From Flavobacteriaceae bacterium UBA3339 (lineage in GTDB: Bacteria > Bacteroidota > Bacteroidia > Flavobacteriales > Flavobacteriaceae), in the NCBI GenBank assembly GCA_002360925.1, contig DERN01000001.1, forward strand, positions 12,642 through 76,641: 64,000 nucleotides of DNA, given 5' to 3'. This document shows, in pieces, positions 63,301 through 64,000 of the stretch. The notes under the pieces were generated by a model that worked only from the letters and a program-made list of their open reading frames with translations, did no database searches and was not told the origin of the DNA. The translations under genes and the position numbers were made by a program. Within the stretch, counting starts at the first letter, position 1. Every line of letters begins with the position of its first letter.

Positions 63301-64000
63301 TTGACCTATCAAGTTTTAGGGTTAAAAAATGGGGAATTAGTAGAAGATGTATTAACGGGAAGTTTGACCCGTGAATCAGGTGAAGCAGTGGGAACCTACA
63401 ATATTCAACAGGCAAGTTTACAGGTAAATACCAATTATACCTTGGTATTTGAAGGAGCGAACTTTGTAATTACAGAGCCAATTGTTTTAACTACAAATCA
63501 AACCAACGTAAATTGTAATGGTGGAAATGATGGAACTGCAACAGTAACCGCAACTGGCGGAACAGCTCCATATACGTATAGTTGGAATACAGCAGCTGTT
63601 CAAACAAATGCAACAGTATCAAATCTAAAAGCTGGAACGTACACGGTAACAATAACAGATGCGAACGGTTTTGAAACAACCGCATCGGTAACGATAAGCG
63701 AACCCACTAAATTAGAAGTAACTGTAACCCCAATCGACGTAAGTTGTAATACTGGAATTGATGGAACTGCAACAGTAACCGTAAATGGCGGAACAGCTCC
63801 TTACATGTATACTTGGGATAACGGCATTACATCAACTACGAATGAAGCAACTGATTTGTCAGCTGGTACATATGAAGTAACAGTAACCGACGCTAATGGA
63901 TGTACTATAACAGAGTCCTTTACAATTACAGAGCCAACTGCTTTAAGTATAACTCCAAGTCTAACAGATGTTTTATGTCATGGCGCTTCAACCGGAAAAG
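60328..64000 (+). CDS. Giant secreted protein with FN3-like, GEVED, MBG and SprB repeats (3' end outside window)
   Basis: The open frame runs off the window: 1224 codons are visible and no stop is reached. Signal peptide (residues 1-18, ending IVNA). FN3-like domains near 233-330 and 491-575; a cleaved-adhesin-like domain (ENFESQPIG) between. A GEVED domain near 650 (DFNNDGVFDQQ), two MBG-like repeats near 898 and 973 (VTKFYGDADPEL, KTKEMGAIDPIL), then SprB-type repeats from 1052 (CNGGNDGTATVTATGG). SprB-like proteins are type IX-secreted surface adhesins used in gliding or attachment. G+C looks higher by eye than in most neighbouring genes. Confidence 0.85.
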   Translation, partial: MRNNCFLILLLFAIGIVNAQSYQPLSLDGFNEDVIANGVGIASSSTTNDMDGVNYCLRSLDWKLTAESMPLTTGLPTNGLIYSQESTTPNLLFQLQDYSNNNAIQLRASRNTIISNVQGQVKAKVVHVLATSTLATLQCMVTFEDESSQVLSRGLPDWYNGINPAVAYQGFGRVDRLSNIVESSSTNPRLYQFPIPINPENQTKAIKSITFLHVGGQGIISVFGATAELFDSCPNPTSIIINQITSSTAKVSIAPPNIAPAGGYDFEVRSNGNPSSGTTGLVISGSTVASNLTVVLTHLASGETFYFYVRAKCSATEFGDWLGPFIFTTLCESRGAFSENFESQPIGSTNNASLPPCWGKITTGNGYTYTSSASAYSGIHSLYLYNSNQNTGDLLVVSPPTNQLGNGGYRVRFRARSTSSALSTLNVVTLENPNTTVGMRSLATIPLTTSFKEYFVNFPAGTANFFGLAHGLSDVYQAIYIDDIRFEPIPSCIVPTDLTVSAVGLYTATIAWTATSSPNTEGYTYEIRTSGEAGSGSTGLAFSARVDSNTRAVNLTNLVPGTTYHAYVKANCTTTDESYWTDAATFTPNWCTPSYGNGSSNHRITVVNIAEIGFTDQIPSYTQRDRTAESIPDLQAGSSYTFNVTTTGYTVMGVAIDFNNDGVFDQQTEVLALPDYIVNNTQVYTAHVMIPNTIASGNYRMRIWNRGANAGGGIGADPCGVYNYGTWADYTVKIQEVTPPPVAINQVFCKNENKKVGDLIATGENIKWYASETATTALLSSTLLSSGTYYATQTLGGQESARRTPIQVEIDDPKLNSISVSSSFQYGTQTQVILVGIRSVLGPYVLTWYETETGGTSIPTPDMAALPVGTHVYWVSTFSTAGCESKRSKISLVVNPLTLYIIPTAVTKFYGDADPELRYTIYGGYSGVPLTGSLVREPGENVGSYVIRQGTLTATANYSLTMTAAALTISPAPLRVTADAKTKEMGAIDPILTYQVLGLKNGELVEDVLTGSLTRESGEAVGTYNIQQASLQVNTNYTLVFEGANFVITEPIVLTTNQTNVNCNGGNDGTATVTATGGTAPYTYSWNTAAVQTNATVSNLKAGTYTVTITDANGFETTASVTISEPTKLEVTVTPIDVSCNTGIDGTATVTVNGGTAPYMYTWDNGITSTTNEATDLSAGTYEVTVTDANGCTITESFTITEPTALSITPSLTDVLCHGASTGK
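63481..64000 (+). repeat. SprB-type tandem repeats, cut by the window end
   Basis: Repeat 1 at 63481-63705 (75 codons), repeat 2 at 63706-63936 (77 codons), repeat 3 from 63937. Stretches such as GATGGAACTGCAACAGTAAC and GGCGGAACAGCTCC are identical between copies 1 and 2, indicating recent duplication. Each ends with the EP motif that begins the next unit. Confidence 0.85.

Noticed and set aside
60328..64000. Minus-strand frames inside the giant adhesin gene
   Set aside because: The plus-strand frame has a signal peptide and recognisable domains from start to end; the minus frames are interrupted and show no domains.

Overview
The window is AT-rich chromosomal DNA from a member of the Bacteroidota, most likely the family Flavobacteriaceae. 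The signs are SprB-type repeats in a giant secreted protein, TAnnTTTG-type promoters, weak Shine-Dalgarno signals, many lipoproteins with an SDD motif after the lipidated cysteine, an OMP_b-brl_3-type TonB-linked receptor, a hybrid TPR/kinase/AraC regulator, and a split KdpD with a sigma-54-type response regulator. I see no tRNA, rRNA, CRISPR array, insertion sequence or integrase.

Layout. 1-6.2 kb: a sterol-desaturase-like membrane hydroxylase, then an LtaS-like phosphotransferase, a diacylglycerol kinase and an OmpR/histidine-kinase pair in one tight operon. A CTTAAG-N5-CTTAAG direct repeat lies in front of it, resembling the PmrA box of enterobacteria. 6.3-14.6 kb: two paralogous OmpA-domain lipoproteins on either side of a ChaN-like secreted protein and a NarL-type two-component system, followed by small lipoproteins. 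14.7-28.6 kb: a serine hydrolase, an FAH-family enzyme, an MtfA-like peptidase, a LytS/LytTR pair next to an outer-membrane receptor, an H1-like DNA-binding protein, carbonic anhydrase, a glutamate-synthase-like protein, GNAT, and a sigma-54 activator. 28.8-37.7 kb: a high-affinity potassium island with three mini-proteins and KdpF, then KdpA, KdpB, KdpC, a porin, a short KdpD and a separate PAS/HAMP histidine kinase. The NtrC-type activator just upstream takes the place of KdpE.

37.8-49.8 kb: a radical-SAM/DUF4130 DNA-repair-type pair, unknown and small membrane proteins, Crp/DinB genes, hydrolases, a TPR-hybrid sensor and a PAS-LuxR regulator. 49.8-59.9 kb looks like an accessory module: chloramphenicol acetyltransferase, a hydrolase gene remnant, a DUF6660-like protein, a CzcA-TolC fusion, a CusB-like adaptor, a Fur-family gene broken by an in-frame stop, a transglutaminase-like protein, an alanine/ornithine racemase-family enzyme and GNAT. 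Two promoters here share the same operator (TGCAA-N5-TTGCA), placed 18 nt start-to-start ahead of a TAnnTTTG box.

60.3-64 kb: the 5' part of a giant secreted protein (GEVED, MBG and SprB-like repeats) that runs off the window. Its base composition looks richer in G+C by eye. Two GGTAANNTTACC palindromes lie upstream of it.
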